The notes under the pieces: model-generated
What the model was told of the DNA's origin: nothing
Seen by the model: the letters and a program-made list of their open reading frames with translations, nothing else
Database searches by the model: none
Assembly: GCA_005888315.1 (NCBI GenBank)
Contig: VAWH01000018.1
Location: 124,001 to 188,000, forward strand
Origin: Actinomycetota bacterium
GTDB taxonomy: Bacteria; Actinomycetota; Thermoleophilia; Gaiellales; Gaiellaceae
Direction of reading: 5' to 3'
DNA length: 64,000 nt
Part shown: positions 7,940 through 15,397 of the stretch, one piece after another
Position numbering within the stretch: position 1 is the stretch's first letter
How the letters are laid out: every line of letters starts with the position of its first letter
Program-made: the position numbers and the translations under genes

Positions 7940-9198
7940 GCGACCTCGATCTCGATGCCGGTCGTCTCGTCTGCGACGACGCCGGCATGGTCGGCTGAAG
8001 ACCCACCCGTGATCCGCCACATGTCGGGGATCAGGAGCAGAGTCAGGCTAGAGACCATTGTCAGCGCGAAGGCCGCGAGCAGGGTCTCCTTGACGCCGAC
8101 GGCTTCGGCGATCGGCCCGACGATCGCGAGGCCGAGCGGGCGGAGCGCCGTCGAGCCCATCCAGTCGTAGGCGGAGACGCGCGAGAGCGCCTCCGGCGGG
8201 ACGTTCCGCTGCACGGTCGTCTCCCAGAGGGTGCCCGCAACCCCGATCGAAAGCCCTGACGCCAGCTCGGTCAGCGCGATCGTCCAGACAGGCGCGGCGA
8301 AGGCGAGCAGGACCAGGCTCGGACCGCTGAGGAGGATGATTCCCCAGGCGAAGATGAGCGGCCGCCTCGGCCGGAGCCGCATCGACCAGGCATTGCCGAG
8401 GAGCGTCCCCGCGCTGAAGGCGACCAGGATCGTCGCCCAGGCGCCGGCGCCTCCGAGCGATTGCTTCGCGACGAGCGGGCCGAGCACCATGATCGTCGCC
8501 AGGTAGATCATCTGGAAGGCGGCGAAGTCGACGATGCTCGCCCACAGCCACGTCCGCGAGCGAACCTCGCGCCAGCCGCCCGCGAGCTCCTGCCAGAAGG
8601 ACTCGCGCGGCCGCGGCGTGTAGCCGAGCGGCCGGATCCGCGCGAGTAGGACGGCGGCGAGCGCGAACGTGGCGGCGTCGCCGAGCAGCGCCCAGCCGGC
8701 GCCCACCGTCGCGACGAGCGCACCGCCTACCCCGGGCCCGACGATGCCGCCGACACTGAGCGTCAGGTACATGAGCCCGTTGGCGGCCTGGAGCTGCTCC
8801 GACGGGACGAGCTGCGGGGTCAGGCCCGACGCGGCGGGCCGGAAGACGCCGGTCGCCGCACCGTGAAGGAGTTGGAGCGCGATCAGCTCCCAGACCTGCG
8901 CGTGACCGCTGACGAGCAGCAGGCCCAACAGGCCCTGGCTGAAGAACCGCACGACGTGCGAGGCGACCATCACCTGCTGCCGCGGCAGCCGGTCGGCCCA
9001 GACCCCGCCGGCGAGGAAGAGCAGCACCTGGCCCAGAATCCGGGCGAAGAGGACGAACCCGAGGTCGGAGACGGAGCCGGTCAGATCGAGGACCGCGAAT
9101 GCGATCGCGACCGGGACAAAGAAGTCGCCTACCGTCGAGATCAGCTGCGCCCAGAAGACGCGGCGAAAGTCGCGCAGACGCAGGACTTCCGGCACCAT
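7921..9198 (-). CDS. MFS transporter, probable drug/metabolite exporter
   Basis: 425 residues with about twelve hydrophobic segments and a central cytoplasmic loop, resembling the enterobactin-exporter-like MFS_3 group. Motif A is recognisable after the second helix (GGVWADRLPRQQVM), and the motif C-like glycine-rich helix GGIVGPGVGGALVA (about residue 150) is typical of antiporters that export. No substrate can be assigned. It interrupts what would otherwise be adjacency of efp and nusB in many Gram-positive genomes, overlaps efp tail to tail, and is divergent from the BCCP operon. A TAGCTT hexamer nine bases upstream of its ATG (9208-9213 on this strand) is a candidate leaderless -10. Confidence 0.85.
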   Translation of the reverse strand: MVPEVLRLRDFRRVFWAQLISTVGDFFVPVAIAFAVLDLTGSVSDLGFVLFARILGQVLLFLAGGVWADRLPRQQVMVASHVVRFFSQGLLGLLLVSGHAQVWELIALQLLHGAATGVFRPAASGLTPQLVPSEQLQAANGLMYLTLSVGGIVGPGVGGALVATVGAGWALLGDAATFALAAVLLARIRPLGYTPRPRESFWQELAGGWREVRSRTWLWASIVDFAAFQMIYLATIMVLGPLVAKQSLGGAGAWATILVAFSAGTLLGNAWSMRLRPRRPLIFAWGIILLSGPSLVLLAFAAPVWTIALTELASGLSIGVAGTLWETTVQRNVPPEALSRVSAYDWMGSTALRPLGLAIVGPIAEAVGVKETLLAAFALTMVSSLTLLLIPDMWRITGGSSADHAGVVADETTGIEIEVAQAREM

Positions 9199-9266
9199 CG
9201 CCGCGTCAAGCTACACAGCGGGCCTGAGAAACAGCCGGTCGGCCCGCGCTAGGCTCCGGGGTCAAG

Positions 9267-11081
9267 ATGCCCGCGCTCGTCGACACGACGATCCGGTTGC
9301 TGTCCCAGGAGCCGCTCGCGGGCAGGATGCCGACGGCGGACCTGCTTCGGCTGGCCGAGGCCTTGGACGGAGCCGGCTTCGCCTACCTAGAGGTCTCCGG
9401 CGGCGGGGTCTTCGACAGCGCGGTTCGGCGTGGTGTCGAGAGCCCCTGGGAGCGGATCCGCGCACTCAAGGCGCGCACCAAGACGCCGCTCGCGATGGCA
9501 TTGCGAGGGCGATTCCTGGTCGGCTCGAGGCCCGTCGGCGCGGACTTCGCCCGCCGCTTCGTCGCTTCCGCAGCCGAGAGCGGCATCGACGTCTTCCGGC
9601 TGCACGACCCCCTCAACGACGTCTCCAACCTGCGCGAGGCCGGCGAGGCGATCACGAATGCCGAGCGCGAGTTCGATGCCGGCCTCGTCTACGGGTCGGG
9701 TCACACCGGCGAGACCGAAGATCTCGTCGAGCAGGCGAAGAAGCTGCCCGAGCTTGGCGCCGTGCGGATCCTCCTCCACGATCCTTCGAGCTCGCTCGAG
9801 CCGCACCGGGCCCATGAGCTGGTCGGCGCCCTGCGCGAGGCGAGCGGGCTCCCGGTTGGGCTCTACTGCCAGGGTGCCGCCGGCAACGCCCTCGCGTCTG
9901 CGCTCGAGGCCGTCCGTGCGGGGGCGGACCTCGTCTCCTGCGCCCTCTACCCGATCGCCCTGACACTGCACCGCGTCTCGGGCGAGGCGCTCGCGACCTC
10001 CCTCGCCGGCCTCGGGCAGGATGCCGGGGTCGACGCCGACGCCCTCTGGCGGGCGTCGGAGCTCGTCGACGAGCACCTCGGGGACGAACCGGTCACTCCC
10101 GTGGCCCCGCGGATCGCAGTCCGCGCCGCCGAGCACCGCGTGCCGCCCGGACTCGTCGCCGCGCTCGACATCCATCTACGCGCGCAGGCCGCCGGCGACC
10201 GGCTGGACGAGGTCCTCGAGGAGCTGCTGCGCGTGCGGGAGGAGGTGGGCTGGCCGCCACTCGCCGCTCCGATCGGCCAGATCCTCGGCTCGCAGGCGCT
10301 CCTGAACGTGCTCTCGGCGACGCGCTACCAGACGATGATCGACGAGCTCCGCGGGCTGGTCTCGGGCAACTACGGGTCGCCGCCGGGAACGATCGATCCG
10401 GCCGTCCGCCGTGCGGCGGAGCTGCTTTCCGACGGCGTCCCCGAAGCGGAGCCCGTCGACCTGGAGCGGCTGAGCGACGAAGCCCAGGGCCTGGCTGCGA
10501 GCGACGAGGAGCTGCTGCTGCTCGCCCTCTTCGGCGAGGAGGCGCGACCGCTGCTCGAAGCGATTCGCGGGCGTCACGCCGGCGCCGACTCGCTTGCGGC
10601 GAGCGGCGTCGACCAAGCGCGTGCCGAACGGATTCGCGAGGTCGTCCGCATCGTCCAGGAATCCGGTGTGGGAGAGATCACGATCGACGAAGGCGGCATG
10701 CGCGTCTCCGTGCGGCGGACGCCCGACCCGATCGAACCCGTCCTCGCGTCCGCCGCGGGCGAAGGATCGGTCGTGGAAGCCGAAGAGGCCGTGCCTGCAG
10801 AGCAGCCGTCGGGCGACGGCCTCATTCGCATCGAGGCGCCGATGGTCGGCACCTTCTACCGCGCTCCGCAGCCCGGCGCGCCGCCGTTCGTCGAGGAGGG
10901 CGACGCGGTCGGCCCTGGGCAGACGCTCTGCATCCTCGAGGCGATGAAGCTGATGAACGAGGTCAAGGCCGACGCCGAGGCGGTCGTCCGCGCGATCCAT
11001 GTCGGCAACGCGGAGCCCGTCGAATTCGGTCAGCTTCTGTTCGAGCTGGAACCAATCAATGGCCGGCCCTTGGGTCTCTAG
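9267..11081 (+). CDS. Degenerate carboxyltransferase domain fused to AccB-type biotin carboxyl carrier protein
   Basis: 604 residues. The N-terminal 330 residues align by eye with the PycB/OadA carboxyltransferase barrel (DTTIR, GFAYLEVSGGGVFD, SPWERIRALK, GIDVFRLHDPLNDVSNL), but only Asp6 of the metal site remains. The carbamylated Lys of the KDMAG motif is His171, the HxH pair is Tyr200 and Gln202, and the RDAHQS loop is lost. The C-terminal part is a normal AccB: the helix-strand IREVVRIVQESGVGEITI (about 450-470), an Ala/Pro/Glu linker, and the biotinyl domain with EAMKLMNE (Lys561). accC follows two bases later, so it should be the carrier of an acyl-CoA carboxylase, with the barrel as a non-catalytic scaffold (inference). 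ATG at 9267; TAGGCT at 9250-9255 is a possible -10. Confidence 0.85.
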   Translation: MPALVDTTIRLLSQEPLAGRMPTADLLRLAEALDGAGFAYLEVSGGGVFDSAVRRGVESPWERIRALKARTKTPLAMALRGRFLVGSRPVGADFARRFVASAAESGIDVFRLHDPLNDVSNLREAGEAITNAEREFDAGLVYGSGHTGETEDLVEQAKKLPELGAVRILLHDPSSSLEPHRAHELVGALREASGLPVGLYCQGAAGNALASALEAVRAGADLVSCALYPIALTLHRVSGEALATSLAGLGQDAGVDADALWRASELVDEHLGDEPVTPVAPRIAVRAAEHRVPPGLVAALDIHLRAQAAGDRLDEVLEELLRVREEVGWPPLAAPIGQILGSQALLNVLSATRYQTMIDELRGLVSGNYGSPPGTIDPAVRRAAELLSDGVPEAEPVDLERLSDEAQGLAASDEELLLLALFGEEARPLLEAIRGRHAGADSLAASGVDQARAERIREVVRIVQESGVGEITIDEGGMRVSVRRTPDPIEPVLASAAGEGSVVEAEEAVPAEQPSGDGLIRIEAPMVGTFYRAPQPGAPPFVEEGDAVGPGQTLCILEAMKLMNEVKADAEAVVRAIHVGNAEPVEFGQLLFELEPINGRPLGL

Positions 11082-11083
11082 CC

Positions 11084-12406
11084 TTGTTCTCCCGCGTCCT
11101 CGTGGCCAACCGCGGTGAGATCGCAGTGCGCGTGATCCGGGCGCTACATGAGCTCGAGATCGAGGCCGTCGCGATCTACTCGACCGCGGACAGGGAGTCC
11201 ATGCACGTGCGGCTCGCGGACCGCGCCGTCGCCGTCGGACCGGCGCCGGCATCGCAGAGCTACCTGAACATTCCGTCTGTGATCGCCGCTGCCGCGACGA
11301 CGGGTTGCGAGGCGATCCATCCGGGCTACGGGTTCCTCGCCGAGAACCCGGCGTTTGTCGCGGCCTGCGAGGACAACAGCATCGTCTTCGTCGGCCCGAC
11401 CGCCGACGTGATGGCCCGGATGGGCGACAAGGTGCAGGCGAAAGGGGAGATGGCGCAGGCGGGTGTGCCGCTCGTGCCGGGAAGTTCAGGCGCGGTCGAG
11501 CTCGCCGAGGCGCGCTCGCTTGCGGCCGAGTTGGATTACCCGATCCTGCTCAAGGCTGCCGCTGGCGGAGGCGGCAAGGGAATGCGGATCGTCGACGGCG
11601 AGGCCGACCTCGAGGGAGACTTCCAGACCGCCGCCGCGGAGGCAGAGGCCGCTTTCGGTGATCCCAGCCTCTACGTCGAAAAGCTCGTCCGCCCGGCCAG
11701 GCACGTGGAGATCCAGGTGCTCGCCGATGCGCATGGCGACGTTCTTACCCTCGGGGAGCGCGAGTGCTCCATTCAGCGGCGCCACCAGAAGCTGATCGAG
11801 GAATCGCCTTCGCCAGGGGTCACGTCCCAGACGCGGGAGGCGATGGAAACCCGAAACGCAGGCACGTTCGAGTTTCTGCTCGGCCCCGACCAGCGCTTCT
11901 ACTTCATCGAGCTGAACGCGCGCCTGCAGGTGGAACATCCGGTCTCGGAGCTGGTCACCGGCATCGACCTCGTGCGCGAGCAGCTGCGAATCGCGGCCGG
12001 CGAGTCCCTCACCGCGACCGGCCGGGCCCCGCGCCGCGGGCACGCGATCGAAGTCCGGATCAACGCGGAGGATCCCGCCCGCAACTTCGCGCCGGCGCCG
12101 GGCCTGGTCAAGGAGTTCCGGCCTCCTCTCGGCCCGGGGATCAGGCTCGACACGTTCGTCGAGGCCGGCTACACGGTGCCGCCCTTCTACGACTCCCTGC
12201 TCGGCAAGCTCGTCGTCTGGGACGAAGACCGGCCCGCCGCGATCTCGCGCACGCTGCGGGCGCTCGGCGAGCTTTCAGTGACGGGGATCCCGACCACCCG
12301 GGAGCTCGCGATCCAGGTCCTCCGCAGTGAGCAGTTCGCGAGCGGCCGCTACTCGACCTCGTTTCTGGAGGAGAGCGGAACTCGGCTCGCGGTGGCCGCA
12401 GAATGA
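11084..12406 (+). CDS. accC: Biotin carboxylase subunit of acyl-CoA carboxylase
   Basis: ATP-dependent carboxylation of the biotin on the carrier protein encoded immediately upstream. 440 residues, standard. The TTG start gives the invariant N-terminus MFSRVLVANRGEIAVR. ATP-grasp features: the Gly-rich loop AAAGGGGKGMR (about 165), the ECSIQRRHQKLIEESPSP segment, and ARLQVEHPVSELVTGIDLVREQL with metal and catalytic residues. No carboxyltransferase (accD/accA) lies in the window and the neighbouring CT-like domain looks dead, so the partner must be encoded elsewhere. The accC stop overlaps the Asp23 gene (ATGA). Confidence 0.95.
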   Translation: MFSRVLVANRGEIAVRVIRALHELEIEAVAIYSTADRESMHVRLADRAVAVGPAPASQSYLNIPSVIAAAATTGCEAIHPGYGFLAENPAFVAACEDNSIVFVGPTADVMARMGDKVQAKGEMAQAGVPLVPGSSGAVELAEARSLAAELDYPILLKAAAGGGGKGMRIVDGEADLEGDFQTAAAEAEAAFGDPSLYVEKLVRPARHVEIQVLADAHGDVLTLGERECSIQRRHQKLIEESPSPGVTSQTREAMETRNAGTFEFLLGPDQRFYFIELNARLQVEHPVSELVTGIDLVREQLRIAAGESLTATGRAPRRGHAIEVRINAEDPARNFAPAPGLVKEFRPPLGPGIRLDTFVEAGYTVPPFYDSLLGKLVVWDEDRPAAISRTLRALGELSVTGIPTTRELAIQVLRSEQFASGRYSTSFLEESGTRLAVAAE

Positions 12407-12708
12407 GCGACGAGCTCGTCATCAGCGAGCCGCAAGGAACCGTCTGCGTGCCGGCCGCGACGCTGGCGCGCATCGTCGTCCTCGCGGCCGAGCTCGCGGA
12501 CGGCGCGCGTGTCCGGCGGTCGCGCCGAGGGGTCGACGTCGAGGTCGCCGGCGAGAGCGCGACCGTCACGCTCCGGCTGGCGGCGCGCTACGGGACGGTC
12601 CTGCCCCAGGTGGCCGAGGAGGTCCAGCGGCAAGTCGCGGGGGCGCTCCAGCAGATGTGCGGAGTCGAAGTCAGGAGCGTCGAGGTCGCCATCGAGGAGC
12701 TCGTGTGA
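12403..12708 (+). CDS. Asp23/Gls24 family envelope-stress protein
   Basis: 101 residues of the Asp23 (DUF322) family: the pattern VPAATLARIVVLAAELADG, a beta-hairpin with GVDVEVAGESATVTLRLAARYG, and the helix QVAEEVQRQVAGALQQMCGVEVRSVEVAIEEL are diagnostic. In Gram-positive bacteria members associate with the membrane and respond to cell-envelope stress; a copy between accC and nusB is the standard position in many of them, where its function is not settled. Overlaps accC by four bases and nusB by four bases (GTGTGA). Confidence 0.9.
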   Translation: MSDELVISEPQGTVCVPAATLARIVVLAAELADGARVRRSRRGVDVEVAGESATVTLRLAARYGTVLPQVAEEVQRQVAGALQQMCGVEVRSVEVAIEELV

Positions 12709-13088
12709 CGCTCAGCCGCCGCGCCTCTCGCCGTACCGCCTTCTTCCTTCTCTATCAGTGGGACGTGACCGGCCAGCCGCTGGCCTCGCTCTACGAGGGC
12801 GAGGTGGACGAGTTTGCCCGCGAGACGGCCGAAGCCGTCGCGGCGCGCGTCGAGCAGCTCGACCGCCGCATCACCGCGGCTTCGGAGGGCTGGACCGCCG
12901 ACCGGCTCGGCGCCGTCGAACGCAACATCCTCAGGCTCGCGACGTACGAGCTCGACGAGGGCACCGTCCCGCTCGAGGTCGCGATCGACGAAGCTGTCAC
13001 ACTCGCCAAGCGGTACGCGACGGTGGAGGCAGGTCGGCTGGTAAACGGGATTCTCGGACGGATCGCGCGCGAGCAGGAGGTGGCATGA
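12705..13088 (+). CDS. nusB: Transcription antitermination factor NusB
   Basis: 127 residues. Forms the NusB-NusE complex that binds boxA RNA and promotes antitermination of rRNA operons. The helical-bundle signature is complete: SRRASRRTAFFLLYQWDVTG at the N-terminus and the C-terminal block VERNILRLATYELDEGTVPLEVAIDEAVTLAKRYATVEAGRLVNGILG. The GTG start at 12705 overlaps the Asp23 stop and gives exactly the family N-terminus; a longer upstream extension of the frame is a shadow. Confidence 0.96.
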   Translation: MTLSRRASRRTAFFLLYQWDVTGQPLASLYEGEVDEFARETAEAVAARVEQLDRRITAASEGWTADRLGAVERNILRLATYELDEGTVPLEVAIDEAVTLAKRYATVEAGRLVNGILGRIAREQEVA

Positions 13089-13264
13089 GTTCGAAAGATG
13101 CCTTGGAGCGGGCCGAGAGCCTGCTCGAGCGGCTGGAGCGAACGCGCCAGGAGCTCGAGTCGACGCAGGATCCCGACCGCGCGATCGAGATCCTCTCCGA
13201 GCTCGCGGAGATCGCGAAAGAGGTCGAGGCCGAGCTGGCCCGGGCGAAGAAGGAGGCCGGGTGA
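13085..13264 (+). CDS. Small coiled-coil protein, XseB-like (exonuclease VII small subunit position)
   Basis: 59 residues, almost entirely helical heptads of Glu, Leu, Arg and Lys (LLERLERTRQELE, IEILSELAEIAKEVEAEL). Size and position just before ispA match xseB in the common nusB-folD-xseA-xseB-ispA order, but the usual LE-x-GE-x-LEE-SL pattern is only loosely matched and there is no xseA here. It could be a diverged XseB or an unrelated small helical protein retained in the operon. ATG overlaps the nusB stop (ATGA) and its own stop overlaps the ispA GTG (GTGA). Confidence 0.6.
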   Translation: MSSKDALERAESLLERLERTRQELESTQDPDRAIEILSELAEIAKEVEAELARAKKEAG

Positions 13265-14031
13265 CGAGCCCTCGGGACTTGGCCGAGCTGGTCGAGGGCT
13301 ACCTCGACGAGCTGGCGCTGACCCCGGAGCTGGGCGAGCTCGCCGAGCCGATTCGCTACGCGCTCGCCGGCGGCGGCAAGCGGATCAGGCCGGTGCTCTG
13401 CCTCGCGACCGGCCAGGCGCTCGGGCGTGACCCCGAGGAGCTCCTCCCGGCGGGTGCCGCGGTCGAGCTCGTCCACAACTTCTCATTAGTCCACGACGAC
13501 CTTCCCGCCCTCGACAACGACGAGCTCCGCCGCGGACGTGCGAGCACGTGGGCGCAGTTCGACGAGGCGACGGCGGTTCTGGCAGGGGACGCGCTTCTCA
13601 CCGAGGCCCTCCGCCTGGCCCTCTCCTACCCGACCCCCTTCGTCGCCCGCGAGCTTGTGCAAGCGACGCTCGGGATGATCGGTGGCCAGCATGCCGACAC
13701 GAAGGAGCTCGGTTACGACCTCGCGGAGATCCACCGGCTCAAGACCGGCCGTCTCTTCTATGCCTCGATCGCCTGCGCGCTGTGGGTCGCCGGCCTGGCG
13801 GCGCTAGAACAGAAGCCGTGGCGGGAGTTCGCGGACGAGCTGGGGATGCTCTTCCAAGTCGTCGACGACATCCTCGACGGCGACGGCTACGTGCTCACGC
13901 ACGGCGAGGAGGGTGCGCGCACGCTCGCCGACGAGGCCGCCGGGCGCGCGCAGGCGCGGTTGGCGGCGATCGACGCGGACACCTCGGTGCTCGAGGAGAT
14001 CGTGGCGGGGCTGGCGACGCGGAGCGCCTAA
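13261..14031 (+). CDS. ispA: Trans-isoprenyl diphosphate synthase (FPP/GGPP synthase-like)
   Basis: Condenses IPP with an allylic diphosphate. 256 residues, about 40 short of typical IspA. Visible: GGGKRIRPVLC (IPP-binding Lys/Arg), the first Asp-rich motif in LVHDDLPALDNDELRRGRAS, the IHRLKTGRLF segment, and the second Asp-rich motif FQVVDDILDGDG. The helix between GMIGGQ and the Lys-Thr-Gly motif is shortened, and the C-terminus ends early. Chain length cannot be assigned reliably. The gene closes the BCCP-accC-Asp23-nusB operon and converges on the acetyltransferase gene across a palindromic repeat. Confidence 0.9.
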   Translation: MTSPRDLAELVEGYLDELALTPELGELAEPIRYALAGGGKRIRPVLCLATGQALGRDPEELLPAGAAVELVHNFSLVHDDLPALDNDELRRGRASTWAQFDEATAVLAGDALLTEALRLALSYPTPFVARELVQATLGMIGGQHADTKELGYDLAEIHRLKTGRLFYASIACALWVAGLAALEQKPWREFADELGMLFQVVDDILDGDGYVLTHGEEGARTLADEAAGRAQARLAAIDADTSVLEEIVAGLATRSA

Positions 14032-14035
14032 GCCT

Positions 14036-14113
14036 GTCCCGAGACCCGGTCCAGGGACATGACCGGCGACCGGGTCCGGGGACATGTCCCGGGACCGGGT
14101 CCGGGGACCTGTC
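14036..14113. repeat. GACC-GGTC palindromic repeat pair between convergent genes
   Basis: Two 21-base units at 14068-14088 and 14093-14113 start 25 bases apart and are identical except one base. Each has the palindromic core GACCGGGTCCGGGGAC followed by ATGTC or CTGTC. A more diverged unit precedes them from 14036. The element ends directly at the stop codon (TCA on this strand) of the acetyltransferase gene, with ispA ending just before. Fold-back of each GGACCCGGTCC-like core could act as a bidirectional terminator without a T tract. The same architecture recurs at 57757-57803. Confidence 0.75.
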
Positions 14114-14617
14114 TCACAGCTCGTCCGCGAGCAGATCGAGCAGCAGCCCGTCCTGCCAGACGCCGTCGGAATCGCGCCAGTATCGGCGGAGGACCCCGAC
14201 CCGCTTGAATCCGACCGCCTCGTAGGCGCGAATCGCGGGCTCGTTTGCCAGCGCGGGGTCGATCGTCAGCCGATGGTGACCGCGCTGGCCGATCAGCCAG
14301 CGCGCGAGCGTGCGCACGGCGTCGCGGCCGAGACCGCGACCGTGGAGGGGCGACGTGAGGAACAGGTCGATGTTCGCGTGCCTGTACTCGTTCTCGCCCG
14401 GTTCGGAAAACTCCGCCAGGCCGACGACTTCCCCCTCGTGCTCGATCGCGAAGGCGGTTGCGTCGTCGCGGCCTTCGGCCTTGTCGAGCAGGTACTCCCG
14501 GGTGATCTCGCCCCACCAGCGCGCGACCTCGGGCTCGGCGCCGATCTCCGTCAGGCGGTCGACGTCACCCGCTGCGAGAGGCCGCAGGCGCACCCTTTCA
14601 CCCTGCAACTCGGCCAC
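14114..14617 (-). CDS. GNAT acetyltransferase resembling AAC(6') aminoglycoside acetyltransferases
   Basis: 167 residues from GTG 14617 (or 171 from ATG 14629). Typical RimJ/AAC(6') layout: GERVRLRPLAAGDVDRL, VARWWGEI, the acetyl-CoA loop LTSPLHGRGLGRDAVRTLARWLI, and NEPAIRAYEAVGFKRVGVLRRYWRDSDGVWQDGLLLDLLADEL. The last block is close to chromosomal AAC(6')-like proteins, but aminoglycoside resistance is not implied. I prefer GTG 14617 because a perfect TATGAT -10 on this strand (14625-14630) lies seven bases upstream of it, whereas the ATG overlaps that box. Divergent from tlyA with only 18 bases between starts. Confidence 0.85.
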   Translation of the reverse strand: MAELQGERVRLRPLAAGDVDRLTEIGAEPEVARWWGEITREYLLDKAEGRDDATAFAIEHEGEVVGLAEFSEPGENEYRHANIDLFLTSPLHGRGLGRDAVRTLARWLIGQRGHHRLTIDPALANEPAIRAYEAVGFKRVGVLRRYWRDSDGVWQDGLLLDLLADEL

Positions 14618-14623
14618 GGCCGC

Positions 14624-14630
14624 GATCATA
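14624..14630. promoter_or_regulatory. Shared bidirectional -10 element between the acetyltransferase gene and tlyA
   Basis: GATCATA reads TATGAT on the minus strand, seven bases before GTG 14617, and GATCAT on the plus strand, six bases before GTG 14636. The plus-strand box lacks the first T of TANNNT, so this is the weakest of five such sites. Both transcripts would be leaderless or nearly so. Confidence 0.5.
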
Positions 14631-14635
14631 GGAGC

Positions 14636-15397
14636 GTGAAGAAACGGGTCGACGTGCTGCTGGTCGAGCGCGGGCTCGCGGAAAGCCGCACCCAGGCGCA
14701 GGCGCTCGTGCTCGCCGGGCGGGTGCCGGGGCACGCGAAGCCCGGGGAGCAGGTGGAGGATTCCGCGGAGCTCGCGGTCACCGCGGGCGACCCGTACGTC
14801 TCGCGGGGTGGCATCAAGCTCGCGAACGCGCTCGCTGCCTTCGGGATCGATCCCGCCGGGCGGGACTGCCTCGACGTCGGCGCCTCGACGGGCGGCTTCA
14901 GCGACGTCCTGCTCCAGGGCGGCGCCGCCCGCGTGATCGCCCTCGACGTCGGCTACGGCCAGCTCCATCCGCGCATCCGCGACGATCCGCGGGTCGTCGT
15001 CCTGGAGCGGACGAATGCGCGGACCGCCGGCGAGCTACCGTTTCCCCCCGAGCTCGTCGTCTGCGACGTCTCGTTCATCAGCGTCCGCAAGGCGCTGCCG
15101 CCGGTGCTCGAGCTGGCGGCGCCCGGCTGGGAGGCCGTCGTGCTCGTGAAGCCGCAGTTCGAGGCCGGCCCCGCGGCCGCGCGTGGCGGCGTCGTGCGCG
15201 ATCCCGAGACGCGACGCCGCGTGGCCCGGGAGGTGGCGGAAGCCGCCCTCGGCTGGGGGGCGGAGACCGCCGGGGTCGTAGACTCGGGCCTGCCGGGACC
15301 GAAAGGCAACCGTGAGCTCTTCCTCCACCTCGTCCAGCGCGCCAGCCCCCGACTCCCCGCCGAGCTCGACTCTTGGATCGCCGATGCGGTCGGGTAA
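14636..15397 (+). CDS. tlyA: TlyA family rRNA 2'-O-methyltransferase
   Basis: 253 residues: an S4 RNA-binding domain (1-60, KKRVDVLLVERGLAESRTQA), a short linker, and an FtsJ-like methyltransferase domain with SAM loop DVGASTGGFSDVLLQ (about 83), the KDKE-type catalytic residues including Lys in VLVKPQFEAG, and GPKGNRELFLHL at the end. TlyA methylates cytidines in 16S and/or 23S rRNA and confers capreomycin sensitivity in mycobacteria; Actinobacteria usually carry the dual-specificity form. The GTG start gives the family N-terminus. nadK begins inside its last 14 bases. Confidence 0.95.
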   Translation: MKKRVDVLLVERGLAESRTQAQALVLAGRVPGHAKPGEQVEDSAELAVTAGDPYVSRGGIKLANALAAFGIDPAGRDCLDVGASTGGFSDVLLQGGAARVIALDVGYGQLHPRIRDDPRVVVLERTNARTAGELPFPPELVVCDVSFISVRKALPPVLELAAPGWEAVVLVKPQFEAGPAAARGGVVRDPETRRRVAREVAEAALGWGAETAGVVDSGLPGPKGNRELFLHLVQRASPRLPAELDSWIADAVG

